A DNA stretch of 64,000 bases from DAOTXN01 sp034435435 (GTDB lineage: Bacteria > Chloroflexota > Anaerolineae > S140-20): contig DAOTXN010000108.1 in assembly GCA_034435435.1 (NCBI GenBank), forward strand, positions 20,246 through 84,245, read 5' to 3'. The position numbers and the translations under genes were made by a program. Under the pieces are notes generated by a model. That model saw nothing but the letters and a program-made list of their open reading frames with translations. It had not been told where the DNA came from and made no database searches. This document shows positions 51,273 through 59,792 of this stretch, piece by piece (the first letter of the stretch is position 1; the number at the start of each line of letters is the position of its first letter).

Positions 51273-51305
51273 ATCTTCCCGGAAGCTCTGAGCTTCCGGG
51301 AAGAT
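51273..51305. repeat. 33-bp hairpin repeat, copy 2
   Basis: ATCTTCCCGGAAGCTCTGAG with its complement through 51305. It matches copy 1 at 44788 closely and lies between the small protein and the response regulator, 13 bp before the latter's start. Confidence 0.6.
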
Positions 51306-51317
51306 ACAAATGGCAAG

Positions 51318-51992
51318 ATGAGCGAACACATCCTAGTGATTGAAGACGATCAAGGTATTGCCGACACCTTGCGCCGGGGCCTGATCTTTGAGGGTTATCG
51401 CGTCACCCTGGTCTACAACGGCGAGGACGCCTTACAGTCGGCCCGCGAACAAATGCCCGACCTGGTGCTCCTCGACTGGATGTTGCCCGGGCTGGACGGC
51501 CTGCAAGTGTGCCGCCGGCTGCGAGCGGCCGGCGATGTACCCATTTTGATGTTGACGGCCAAGGATGACGTCCCCGACCGGGTCACCGGCCTCGACGCCG
51601 GGGCCGATGACTATTTGGTCAAGCCCTTTGCCTTTGACGAGCTACTGGCGCGCATTCGCGCGCTGCTGCGGCGCTCCAGGCCCACCCAGGCCGAAATCCT
51701 CCGGTTTGCCGACCTGGAATTGGACACGGGTACGCACCAGGCCCGGCGGGGCGACCACGTCATCGAGTTGACGGCCAAAGAATACGAGTTGCTAGAGCTT
51801 TTCATGCGCAACCCGCGCAACGTACTCACCCGCGACCTGATCTTTGACCGGGTATGGAGCTATGACTTTGGCGGCGAGAGCAACATCATCGAGGTATATG
51901 TGCGCTACCTGCGCCGCAAATTGGAAAGCGGTGGGCAATCGCGCCTCATCCACACCGTGCGCGGAGTCGGCTATGTGCTGCGCGCCGATTGA
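51318..51992 (+). CDS. OmpR-family response regulator
   Basis: Receiver domain with Glu9-Asp10-Asp11, phospho-acceptor Asp53 in LLDWMLPG, Thr in LMLTAKDD and Lys in VKPFAFDE, then a winged-helix DNA-binding domain ([31 protein letters not shown]). It is a transcription factor controlled by the sensor kinase at 52222. The 229-bp gap to the kinase is unusually long and contains a hairpin. Confidence 0.95.
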   Translation: MSEHILVIEDDQGIADTLRRGLIFEGYRVTLVYNGEDALQSAREQMPDLVLLDWMLPGLDGLQVCRRLRAAGDVPILMLTAKDDVPDRVTGLDAGADDYLVKPFAFDELLARIRALLRRSRPTQAEILRFADLELDTGTHQARRGDHVIELTAKEYELLELFMRNPRNVLTRDLIFDRVWSYDFGGESNIIEVYVRYLRRKLESGGQSRLIHTVRGVGYVLRAD

Positions 51993-52128
51993 AACCCGTT
52001 ACGCGCCGACTTTTACCCGATTCTCACCGCCCTTTCATCTGGCTTTAATGTTTTGGGTTTATAAAGTCATCGAACGAACATTTGAACACCTTCTTAACTT
52101 GTTTCTGGGTCGTTGCTTTTCCCTGTGT

Positions 52129-52180
52129 AGTTTCAGGCCCTGCCCGGCAGTTACCTCCCTCCCGGACAGGGCCTGAAACT
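52129..52180. promoter_or_regulatory. Perfect 14-bp hairpin between regulator and kinase genes
   Basis: AGTTTCAGGCCCTG (52129-52142) and CAGGGCCTGAAACT (52167-52180) are exact complements around a 24-base loop, which has a smaller CCGG inverted repeat. No T-run follows, so it is not a simple terminator; it may attenuate, stabilise or be a mobile palindrome. Confidence 0.6.
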
Positions 52181-52221
52181 ATTATGGCCCAAGACACCAT
52201 TGCCGAGTCGCGGACGACGAC

Positions 52222-53682
52222 ATGTCGATCAGACTGAGATTAACCCTCTGGTACACCGCCATCCTGGCGAGCATCCTGCTCGTCTTTGGGGTGGCCGTGT
52301 ACCGCATCTTTACTTCTTCGCTGAACAGCGAGATCAACCGCACCCTGGACGACGTGGCGCGAGACCTGATCGGCGAACGTTCGCTGTTTTTCGGCACCCA
52401 GCAGGACCAGCGCATCGTGATTCCCCGCTTGAACACATTTAGCTTGGCCACTGTCTACGTGCAAGTGTGGAATCTCCAGGGTGATTTACAGGCTCGCTCG
52501 GACAACATCGCTGGTTATCTTGTTCCTCTCGATTCTCAGACGCTCGACAAAAAGGTGAGCTACCGGCACATCGACGACGTATCAGTCGGAGAATCTCCGC
52601 CCTATTTGCGTGTGCTCACGGTGCCGCTGATCACGCGGGAAACGCAGCAAATCGTCGGGTGGATGCAAATCGCCACTTCGGCCGAGACGGTGTACAGCGC
52701 GCGTAAACAGTTGCTTTCCATCTTGATTCGAGGCAGTCTGATCGGCGTCGTGCTTTCGAGCGTGATGGGCGCGTTGCTGGCCCAGCGCGCCCTCAACCCG
52801 ATCAACTCGATTACACAGACCGCCGTCCAGATCACGCGCGCCGACGATTTGAGCCGGCGTCTCTCTCATCTAGGCCCGCCGGACGAAGTAGGCCGATTGG
52901 CCGATGCCTTTAACGAAATGCTGGAGCGTCTAGAGCGTATCTTTAACGCTCAGCGCCGCTTCGTGGCCGACGTATCCCACGAACTGCGTACCCCCCTGAC
53001 CACCATCCGGGGAAACGCCGACCTGCTGCGCCTGATGGGCGGGGCCGACCCGGCCTCGCTCAACGCCATTCTGAGCGAGACCGAGCGCATGATTCGCATG
53101 GTGAACGACTTGCTGCTCCTGGCTCAGGCCGACGCCGGCCATCTGCCGATCTCACGCCAGCCGGTAGAAGTGGATGCCATCCTGGCCGAGATCGCCCATC
53201 AGACCCGTGTGCTGGCCGGCGACCGGATTACCGTCGAATTGAATTGCACCGACATGGAACGAGAAGAGCCATTGATCGTGCTGGGCGACGCCGACCGACT
53301 CCGCCAACTGTTCCTCAACCTGGTCGACAATGCCATCAAGCACACTCCCGAGGGTGGGAACGTATCCCTGTGCCTGCTCTTGGAAGATGATTGGGTGCGC
53401 TTGTCGGTCGCCGATACCGGCGCGGGCATCTCTCCCCAAGACCTACCTTACATTTTCGACCGTTTCTACCGGGCCGAAAAGTCGCGTTGGCGCAAACCCA
53501 CAACTAACCATGCCGGAACCGGCGCCGGCGCCGGTTTGGGTTTGTCCATCGCGCGCTGGATCGCCGAGGCGCACGACGGCCGCATTGAGGTCGAAAGCCA
53601 GGTAGGGCAGGGGAGCGTCTTTCACGTCTGGTTGCCGCTGGATCAAGAGGGACGAAGGACCGAAGACGAAGGACGAAAGTGA
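52222..53682 (+). CDS. Sensor histidine kinase (HAMP-HisKA-HATPase)
   Basis: Two membrane helices (8-30 and 168-187) enclose a sensor domain of about 130 residues. HAMP, HisKA with His253 in VADVSHELRTPLTTIRGN, and the ATPase domain (LFLNLVDNAIKHTPEGG; VADTGAGISP; GAGAGLGLSIARWI) follow. It should phosphorylate the regulator at 51318 after sensing an envelope signal. The last residues RRTEDEGRK come from a GACGAAGGAC-type repeat. Confidence 0.95.
   Translation: MSIRLRLTLWYTAILASILLVFGVAVYRIFTSSLNSEINRTLDDVARDLIGERSLFFGTQQDQRIVIPRLNTFSLATVYVQVWNLQGDLQARSDNIAGYLVPLDSQTLDKKVSYRHIDDVSVGESPPYLRVLTVPLITRETQQIVGWMQIATSAETVYSARKQLLSILIRGSLIGVVLSSVMGALLAQRALNPINSITQTAVQITRADDLSRRLSHLGPPDEVGRLADAFNEMLERLERIFNAQRRFVADVSHELRTPLTTIRGNADLLRLMGGADPASLNAILSETERMIRMVNDLLLLAQADAGHLPISRQPVEVDAILAEIAHQTRVLAGDRITVELNCTDMEREEPLIVLGDADRLRQLFLNLVDNAIKHTPEGGNVSLCLLLEDDWVRLSVADTGAGISPQDLPYIFDRFYRAEKSRWRKPTTNHAGTGAGAGLGLSIARWIAEAHDGRIEVESQVGQGSVFHVWLPLDQEGRRTEDEGRK
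53651..53678. repeat. GACGAAGGAC-type repeat at the kinase 3' end
   Basis: Three imperfect GACGAAGGAC units encode the kinase C-terminus and touch its stop codon. Related to 2923-2954. Confidence 0.6.
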
Positions 53683-53744
53683 GTTGGCGGCAAAAACCAA
53701 CGCGCTTCCCAAGCGGCTATCTTTTCTCCCCAGAATGTGATACA

Positions 53745-53861
53745 CTAACAGCCTGTCGGAGAGACGTCATTTAGCCCCTGGTGGGCGTCCAAAATGGGCG
53801 CCAAACGAGCAAAAAACGGGCGCAAGGCTCTATATGACAGGGTTCTCCGACAGACTTCTAG
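53745..53861. repeat. 117-bp MITE-like element, copy B
   Basis: Inverted ends CTAACAGCCTGTCGGAGAG (53745-53763) and TTCTCCGACAGACTTCTAG (53843-53861). Length equals copy A at 20854, and the interior aligns from end to end with scattered changes. It lies in the 216-bp gap before the 53899 gene, with no transposase. Confidence 0.8.
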
Positions 53862-53898
53862 AGCCAATGGTTGAACAATTTCAGCGGGGAGGTGAAAA

Positions 53899-54984
53899 AT
53901 GACTCTTTTGCGAAATGGCGATTTCGAAGCCGATTGGTCCGAAGAAAAATCGCATCATTGTTGGGTTTTCCCGACCGGGGCGGCCCCCTTTGAACAAGAG
54001 GTCGGCAACATCTTTAACCCACCTGGCTGGACGTGCTGGTTCCGTCACGAAGAGGGCGTATGGGCCCAGCCAGAGGGGCGAGACGCCCGCGCCAAAGACC
54101 CGGCCCGCATGCACGGTGGGGAAAAAGGCTACTTGTTGTTCACATTCTCGCGCAAACACGACGCCGGATTGATGCAACAGGTGCAGGTCACCCCTGGGCA
54201 AAAGCTGCGCTTTTCGGCCTGGGCGCACGCCTGGTCCAATCACAAAGACACATCTCACCCAGACACATTCCCCCATCCCGACGACCCCCGCTGGAGCGAA
54301 GGGGCGGGCTATGGAGCTTCCTTTACGCTGGAAGGTTCGACGACCGACGACCAGGTGCGGAATTTTACCTTCTGGGCCGGCATCGATCCCACCGGCGGTA
54401 CAAATCCCTTGGCCAGCACCGTGGTGTGGGGGCAAGGAGCACACATCTATAACATATTTCACGAAATTCCGGTCGTGGAGGCCGTGGCGCAATCCAATAC
54501 GGTGACGGTTTTCTTGCGCTCGCAGACGCTGTGGGCTTTCAAGCACAACGACGCCTATTGGGACGACGCCAGCCTAGTCGTGGTAGGAGAAGAGGAGCCG
54601 ATTTTTGGCATCAACCTGCCACACCCGTCCGGTGAGGAAAGGCCGGCCGGGGCGTCTGGCCAGACGTTATTGGGCCAGCGGGGCCAGCCCCGGGAGCAGT
54701 ATGAACGCACTTACGTGCTCCTACCGCCCGGCGCTGACAAAGAATGGGCCAAAGCGGCCACTGATGCAGTGTGGAAACACGGCTACACGCTTGGGCGTAG
54801 CGCCGACGACGCGGGAGTGGGCGATCTGGAAAAGCGCACAGTCATCGCCATCAATCCAGAAGCGTGGGGGGCTGGCGAGGACGGCGCCGGTCTGGAGGGC
54901 TTTTACAAAAAACACTATCCCGGCGTCAAGTTTCGAGCCGTCAGGGCGGCTACACCGCAGGAATTGAAGCAAAAGTTGCAATAA
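53899..54984 (+). CDS. Unknown protein with N-terminal carbohydrate-binding-like domain
   Basis: 361 residues without signal peptide. Residues 1-230 look like a jelly-roll module: LLRNGDFEADW at the start, LMQQVQVTPGQKLRFSAWAHAW, and YWDDASLVVVGEE at the end, the pattern of CBM4/9-like domains. The C-terminal 100 residues (RTYVLLPPGADKEWAKAATDAVWKHG onward) form a separate alpha/beta-looking domain. GGAGGTG precedes ATG 53899. No enzyme motif is seen. It might be a non-classically exported or cytoplasmic glycan-binding protein. Confidence 0.6.
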   Translation: MTLLRNGDFEADWSEEKSHHCWVFPTGAAPFEQEVGNIFNPPGWTCWFRHEEGVWAQPEGRDARAKDPARMHGGEKGYLLFTFSRKHDAGLMQQVQVTPGQKLRFSAWAHAWSNHKDTSHPDTFPHPDDPRWSEGAGYGASFTLEGSTTDDQVRNFTFWAGIDPTGGTNPLASTVVWGQGAHIYNIFHEIPVVEAVAQSNTVTVFLRSQTLWAFKHNDAYWDDASLVVVGEEEPIFGINLPHPSGEERPAGASGQTLLGQRGQPREQYERTYVLLPPGADKEWAKAATDAVWKHGYTLGRSADDAGVGDLEKRTVIAINPEAWGAGEDGAGLEGFYKKHYPGVKFRAVRAATPQELKQKLQ

Positions 54985-54991
54985 GTCGCCT

Positions 54992-55014
54992 CCCGGTTTC
55001 TTGAAGAAACCGGG
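54992..55014. terminator. Hairpin between convergent genes
   Basis: CCCGGTTTCT and AGAAACCGGG form a 10-bp stem with a TGA loop. It resembles the stem at 1919 but lacks a T-run. It lies between the convergent 53899 gene and the ROK gene. Confidence 0.5.
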
Positions 55015-55022
55015 GGGTTGCA

Positions 55023-56075
55023 TCAGGCCAAACTCTGCCATGCCAGCGTTGCCGCGCCGAGCACTCCGGCGTGATCCCCCAGCTCGGCGGCGACGATGCG
55101 TACCTTTTCGGCGTCCTTTTTTTGAAGAAACCAGCGCGGCGCGTCACGGCGAATCGGATCCAGCAGGCGCTCGCCTAGCGCCTCGGCTACTCCGCCCCCG
55201 ATGACGATCATTTCGGGATCAAAAAAATTGACGATGCTGGCCACAAGCAGCGTCAGATAGGTCGTTACGCGCGTCACAATTTCCATCACCAGCGGGTCGT
55301 TTTGGTCCAGCGCTTGCGCGAGAATCCCGCTGGTGATGCGCTCTTTGCCGCTTTGGGCCAATAGCTCGGTCACAACCGTCTCGCGCCCGGCAGCGATGGC
55401 GGCCTGCAGGTCGCGCTCGATGGCGGTGCGGCTGGCATAGGCTTCCAGGCAGCCGGGATTGCCGCAACCGCAGAGAGCTTCATCCGCCTGGCCCCCGTAC
55501 CCCACGATCATATGGCCCACCTCACCAGCAGTGTTGCGAAAGCCGCGTCGCAAGCGCCCATCTACGATGACCCCCCCGCCGGTGCCCGTGCCCACAAAGA
55601 TGCCCACCATATCGCGGCTGCCGCGTCCGGCCCCCAGCGCGTGCTCGCCCAGCGTGCCCACGTTCACGTCATTGTCCACAAAAACGGGTATTTTGAGCGC
55701 CTGACTTAGCCGCTCGCCTAGTGGAAAATCGCTTAGGGTTGGGATGTTGGTAGCTTGGAACAAAAAACCGGTGCGGGGATCAACGGGAGCCGGCGCACCG
55801 ACGCCCACGGCAACGATTTGCTTTTTTGAGACGCCGGCCTCTTTGATAGTTTGGCGCACGGTTTTGACCAACTGGTCCACAATCTCGCCCGCGCCCGCGT
55901 CGGACGGCGTCGGGTGTTTGACCTCGCTCAGGATTTTGCCCTTAGAGTCTACCAGGCTGGCCAGTATCTTGGTGCCGCCCAGGTCCACGCCCACAACGTA
56001 GGATTTTGGATTTTTGATTTTTGATTTTGGATTTTTGATTTTGGATTTCGGATCTTTGAGCTTTTTTTTGGCCAT
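55023..56075 (-). CDS. ROK-family glucokinase-like sugar kinase
   Basis: A sugar kinase with GVDLGGTK near residue 30 for phosphate binding, VDNDVNVGTLGEHALGAG, the ROK signature GTGTGGGVIVDGRLRRG and the zinc motif CGCGNPGCLEAYAS. It probably phosphorylates glucose or a related hexose with ATP. ATG 56075 has an AGGAGGAAG site. The first 25 residues hold Lys/Asn/Pro/Ser units encoded by a GATTTTTGATTTTGGATT-type repeat, an unusual N-terminal extension. Confidence 0.9.
   Translation of the reverse strand: MAKKKLKDPKSKIKNPKSKIKNPKSYVVGVDLGGTKILASLVDSKGKILSEVKHPTPSDAGAGEIVDQLVKTVRQTIKEAGVSKKQIVAVGVGAPAPVDPRTGFLFQATNIPTLSDFPLGERLSQALKIPVFVDNDVNVGTLGEHALGAGRGSRDMVGIFVGTGTGGGVIVDGRLRRGFRNTAGEVGHMIVGYGGQADEALCGCGNPGCLEAYASRTAIERDLQAAIAAGRETVVTELLAQSGKERITSGILAQALDQNDPLVMEIVTRVTTYLTLLVASIVNFFDPEMIVIGGGVAEALGERLLDPIRRDAPRWFLQKKDAEKVRIVAAELGDHAGVLGAATLAWQSLA
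56001..56055. repeat. GGATTTTTGATTTT repeat at the ROK gene start
   Basis: About five units of GGATTTTGGATTTTTGATTT type run across codons 8-25 of the ROK gene. On the minus strand they read AAATCCAAAATCAAAAATCC and give the KSKIKNP motif repeats. Confidence 0.7.
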
Positions 56076-56141
56076 CACTTCCTCCTGGCAAACGCTATCG
56101 GCTTTCAAGCCGTGGCTGACTGACGGCTGATCGCTGGCGGC

Positions 56142-57518
56142 TCACAGCGGTTCAAAGCGGGCAGTAAAGTGGCGCAAAAAGGGCGGCTCGTAGGCAAAGC
56201 GCATGCCCCGCAGCGCCTCCCGCCGGTCGCGGATTTTCGCCAGCACGCTGACTACATAGTCCAGATGGGTTTGTGTGTAGACCCGGCGCGGGATGGCCAA
56301 CCGCAGCAGTTCCAGCACCGGATAAACCACCTCGCCGGTGGTAGGGTGTTTGCGCGCAAAGGCCACCGTGCCCAGCTCAGCGCCTCGAATGCCTCCCTCG
56401 CGATACAGGGCGACCGAGAGGGCCTGGCCTGGCAGTTCCACCTGTGGGATGTGGGGCAGCAAACGCTTCACATCCACGTACACAGCGTGGCCGCCCGGCG
56501 GTTCGACGATGGGGATGCCCTCTTCCAGCAGCCGCTCGGCCAGGTAGCGCGTGTGGGCGATGCGATAGGCCAGGTAATCCTGGTCGATCCCCTCCCACAG
56601 GCCGCGCGCCATCGCCTCCAGGTCGCGCCCAGCCAGACCGCCGTAGGTGGGGAAGCCCTCGCGCAGCACCAACTCGTTGCAGGCCTGTTGATAAAGCTGT
56701 GCGTCGTTCATCGCCAAAAACCCACCGATATTCACGAGGGCGTCCTTTTTGGCGCTCATGGTGCAGCCGTCGGCGTAAGAGAACAACTCGTTGGCGATCT
56801 CGCAGACGGATTTATGGGCATAGCCCTCCTCCCGCTGCTGGATAAAATAGCAGTTTTCGGCGTAACGGCAAGCGTCAATAAAGAAAGGAATGCCGTAGCG
56901 CCGGTAGACCTCGGCTGTGGCGCGAACGTTGGCTATACTCACCGGTTGGCCGCCTCCCGCATTATTGGTCACGGTGAGCATACCCACGGGGATGTTCTCC
57001 GATCCAACCTGTTGGATAAACCGCTCCAGCTTGCCGATGTCCATGTTCCCCTTGAAGGGGTGGTGGCTGGTCGGATCTAACCCTTCCTCAATCACCAGGT
57101 TGACCGGCTCGCCGCCGCGCGCGGCGACGTTGGCGCCGGTCGTGTCAAAATGCATATTGTTGGGGACAAATTGGCCGCGCTTGACCTGGATCGTGAACAA
57201 CACGTTCTCCGCCGCTCGTCCCTGATGGGTGGGCACGAAATAATCGAATCCAAAAATATCTCGAATCGCCTCCTGTAACGCAAAAAAGTTACGGGCTTGG
57301 GCATACGATTCGTCGCCGACCATCATGCCGGCCCACTGATTGTCGCTCATAGCCGACGTGCCGCTATCGGTCAGCATGTCAATGTACACCGCTTCGGCAG
57401 GGACGTTGAAAATATTATAACCGGCCTCGACGAGAATCTGTTCGCGTTCCTCGCGCGTGGTGCGGCGCAGCGACTCGACGACTTTGATACGAAAAGGCTC
57501 CAGCGGAAAGGTAGCCAT
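56142..57518 (-). CDS. Tryptophanase/tyrosine phenol-lyase family beta-eliminating lyase
   Basis: 458 residues, normal for the family. DMLTDSGTSAMSD, PTHQGRAAEN, the PLP lysine at 257/258 in MSAKKDALVNIGGF and RHFTARF at the end are all present. At the position of Arg381 that defines tyrosine phenol-lyase this protein has Leu382 (AELG), closer to the Ile of tryptophanase, and LPHIP is also tryptophanase-like. It would convert tryptophan to indole, pyruvate and ammonia; activity on other amino acids is possible. Own promoter at 57562. Confidence 0.85.
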   Translation of the reverse strand: MATFPLEPFRIKVVESLRRTTREEREQILVEAGYNIFNVPAEAVYIDMLTDSGTSAMSDNQWAGMMVGDESYAQARNFFALQEAIRDIFGFDYFVPTHQGRAAENVLFTIQVKRGQFVPNNMHFDTTGANVAARGGEPVNLVIEEGLDPTSHHPFKGNMDIGKLERFIQQVGSENIPVGMLTVTNNAGGGQPVSIANVRATAEVYRRYGIPFFIDACRYAENCYFIQQREEGYAHKSVCEIANELFSYADGCTMSAKKDALVNIGGFLAMNDAQLYQQACNELVLREGFPTYGGLAGRDLEAMARGLWEGIDQDYLAYRIAHTRYLAERLLEEGIPIVEPPGGHAVYVDVKRLLPHIPQVELPGQALSVALYREGGIRGAELGTVAFARKHPTTGEVVYPVLELLRLAIPRRVYTQTHLDYVVSVLAKIRDRREALRGMRFAYEPPFLRHFTARFEPL

Positions 57519-57561
57519 TGAGGATCTCCTTGCTCAGTGTGTACAAGCCTGTCAGGGCTAG

Positions 57562-57590
57562 AGTTTACCATCGTTTAGCGGTGAGCGCAA
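57562..57590 (-). promoter_or_regulatory. Promoter of the tryptophanase-like gene
   Basis: Minus strand TTGCGC (57590-57585), 17-bp spacer, TAAACT (57567-57562). It is back to back with the EF-G promoter, with only 7 bp between the -35 boxes. Confidence 0.6.
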
Positions 57591-57597
57591 TTTATCT

Positions 57598-57626
57598 TTG
57601 ACAGTTCCCCTGTTCTCGATTACAAT
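57598..57626 (+). promoter_or_regulatory. Promoter of the EF-G-like gene
   Basis: TTGACA (57598-57603), 17-bp spacer, TACAAT (57621-57626): the best consensus in the window. Confidence 0.75.
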
Positions 57627-57678
57627 ACCCCGGCGCTATTATCAACTTGGCCGTTATTTGGGCTTTTCAGGAGGATGG

Positions 57679-59739
57679 ATGAAAGAGTACGCAACCGAAC
57701 AGATTCGCAACGTGGTATTACTGGGGCACGGCAGTTCCGGCAAGACATCGCTGGCCGAGGCAATGCTTTTTCACACCGGCGCCACCAATCGTATGGGCAA
57801 AGTGGATGATGGCACCGCCGTAGCCGACTTTGACGAGGAAGAAATCCGACGCAAGATTTCGCTGAGTCTGTCGCTGGCGCCATGTGAGTGGAAAAAATTC
57901 AAGATCAACGTGTTGGACACGCCCGGCTACACCGACTTTGTGGGCGAAGTCGTCAGCGCCATCCACGTGGCCGATGTGGGGCTGATCGTGGTAGACGCCG
58001 TGTCGGGTGTCGAGGTCGGCACCGAGTTGGTGTGGATGCAGGCCGATGCACGGGAGCTCCCGCGCATGGTGCTCATCAACAAAATGGACCGTGACAACGC
58101 CAATTTTGTGCGCACGCTGGAGGCGCTGCGCAATACTTTCGAGGGTAATTTTGTCCCTCTGCAGCTCCCCATCGGCAGCCAGGCCGACCTGGAGGGTGTC
58201 ATAGATCTAATCTCTATGAAGGCGCGGCGCGGGGCCGATGACCAAATTGGCGAGATTCCGCCCGACATGGCCGATCAGGTAGAAGAATATCGCATCGCCT
58301 TGATGGAGGCGGCCGCCGAGGGAGACGATGAACTCATTATGAAATATCTGGAGGGTGAAGAGTTGACTGACGCCGAAATACGGCGTGGTCTGAAAGCGGC
58401 GATCGCCGCCGGCTCTGCCATTCCGGTTTTTTTTGCTGCTGCTACCAAACCTATCGGCATCGGCGCCCTGCTGGACAGCATTGTCGCGCTGGCTCCAGCG
58501 CCCAACGAACTGCCAGCCATGAGCGTCGAGGGGGTAGAAGACGAAATCACTGCCGCCGCCGCCGGACCGTTAGCGGCGCTGGTGTTCAAGACCATGGCCG
58601 ATCCCTACGTGGGCAAGCTCTCATACTTTCGCGTATACAGCGGCACGCTGGCCGGAGATTCACGCTACCTTAATACACGCGTCAACGAAGAAGAACGCTT
58701 TGGGCAGCTCTATGTGATGCGTGGCAAAGAACAGATGCCCGTCAGCAAGATCTTGGCCGGTGACATCGGGGCGGTCGCCAAATTGAGCCAGAGCCTCACC
58801 GGCGACACGATTTGCGACCGGGCGCGCCCGCTGATCATTCCCAAGCCCGTTTTTCCCAAGCCGTTGTACAGCCTGGCCGTCGCACCCAAGACCCAGGCCG
58901 ACTCGGCCAAGATAGGCCCCACCCTTACCCGCTTGACAGAAGAAGACCCGACTTTGACCTGGCGCCAGGAGCTGAGTACCAAGCAGATGATTCTGTCGGG
59001 GATGGGTGACGCCCACCTGGATATCGCCGTGCGCCGCATGGAGAACCGTTTCTCCGTTGGCGTCGAGACCGAAGTGCCCAAAGTGCCCTATCGCGAAACG
59101 ATCACAAAAACCTACAACACCCAATATCGCCACAAAAAGCAGACGGGTGGCGCGGGACAGTTTGCCGAAGTACATATCCGCGTCGAGCCACTGCCGAGAG
59201 GCGAACAATTCGATTACGTGTGGGAGGTTTTTGGCGGACGTATCTCTGGCAGCTTTAGCAGCTCTATTGAAAAAGGTATCCGGAGTGTGATGGAGCAAGG
59301 CGTCATTGCCGGCTATCCAGTGGTGGATATTCGCGTGGCCGTGACCGACGGCAAGGAGCACCCGGTGGACTCGAAGGACATCGCTTTCCAGATCGCCGGC
59401 CGCGAAGCCTTCAAACTGGGTGTGTTGGGCGCAGGACCGGTCCTGTTGGAGCCTGTGTGCAACGTCGAGATTACGGTGCCGGAAGACTATACTGGCGATG
59501 TGATCGGCGACTTGAACACCAAGCGAGCCCGGGTGATGGGAATGGATCAGGTGAGCGGCAAGACCATCGTCAAGGCCGAGGCGCCGCTGGCCGAGATGCA
59601 ACGCTACGCCACTGATCTGCGCTCCTTTACGCAGGGGCGTGGCCTGTTTTTTATGGAGATCATCCGCTACGATGAGGTGCCCACGCACATCGCGCAGCAG
59701 ATCATTGAACAAAGCAAGCGAGAACGAGAAGAGAGTTGA
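57679..59739 (+). CDS. Elongation factor G-like GTPase (EF-G2 type)
   Basis: 686 residues with all five EF-G domains. G1 reads GHGSSGKTSL (16-25) instead of the AHIDAGKTTT of canonical EF-G, G3 DTPGYTDF and G4 NKMD are intact. Domain IV includes RHKKQTGGAGQFAEVHIRVEP. This variant occurs as a second EF-G in many bacteria, with a role in translocation or ribosome rescue that is not settled. ATG 57679 follows CAGGAGGATGG. Confidence 0.9.
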   Translation: MKEYATEQIRNVVLLGHGSSGKTSLAEAMLFHTGATNRMGKVDDGTAVADFDEEEIRRKISLSLSLAPCEWKKFKINVLDTPGYTDFVGEVVSAIHVADVGLIVVDAVSGVEVGTELVWMQADARELPRMVLINKMDRDNANFVRTLEALRNTFEGNFVPLQLPIGSQADLEGVIDLISMKARRGADDQIGEIPPDMADQVEEYRIALMEAAAEGDDELIMKYLEGEELTDAEIRRGLKAAIAAGSAIPVFFAAATKPIGIGALLDSIVALAPAPNELPAMSVEGVEDEITAAAAGPLAALVFKTMADPYVGKLSYFRVYSGTLAGDSRYLNTRVNEEERFGQLYVMRGKEQMPVSKILAGDIGAVAKLSQSLTGDTICDRARPLIIPKPVFPKPLYSLAVAPKTQADSAKIGPTLTRLTEEDPTLTWRQELSTKQMILSGMGDAHLDIAVRRMENRFSVGVETEVPKVPYRETITKTYNTQYRHKKQTGGAGQFAEVHIRVEPLPRGEQFDYVWEVFGGRISGSFSSSIEKGIRSVMEQGVIAGYPVVDIRVAVTDGKEHPVDSKDIAFQIAGREAFKLGVLGAGPVLLEPVCNVEITVPEDYTGDVIGDLNTKRARVMGMDQVSGKTIVKAEAPLAEMQRYATDLRSFTQGRGLFFMEIIRYDEVPTHIAQQIIEQSKREREES

Positions 59740-59757
59740 TGTTTCCGGGAGCGACGC

Positions 59758-59790
59758 AAAACCGGGCTGCAGAACCGCAGTCCGGTTTTT
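59758..59790. terminator. Bidirectional terminator between EF-G-like gene and murI
   Basis: A 13-bp stem (59758-59770 with 59777-59789, one mismatch) with T-runs on both sides lies between two convergent genes. Confidence 0.8.
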
Positions 59791-59792
59791 GT

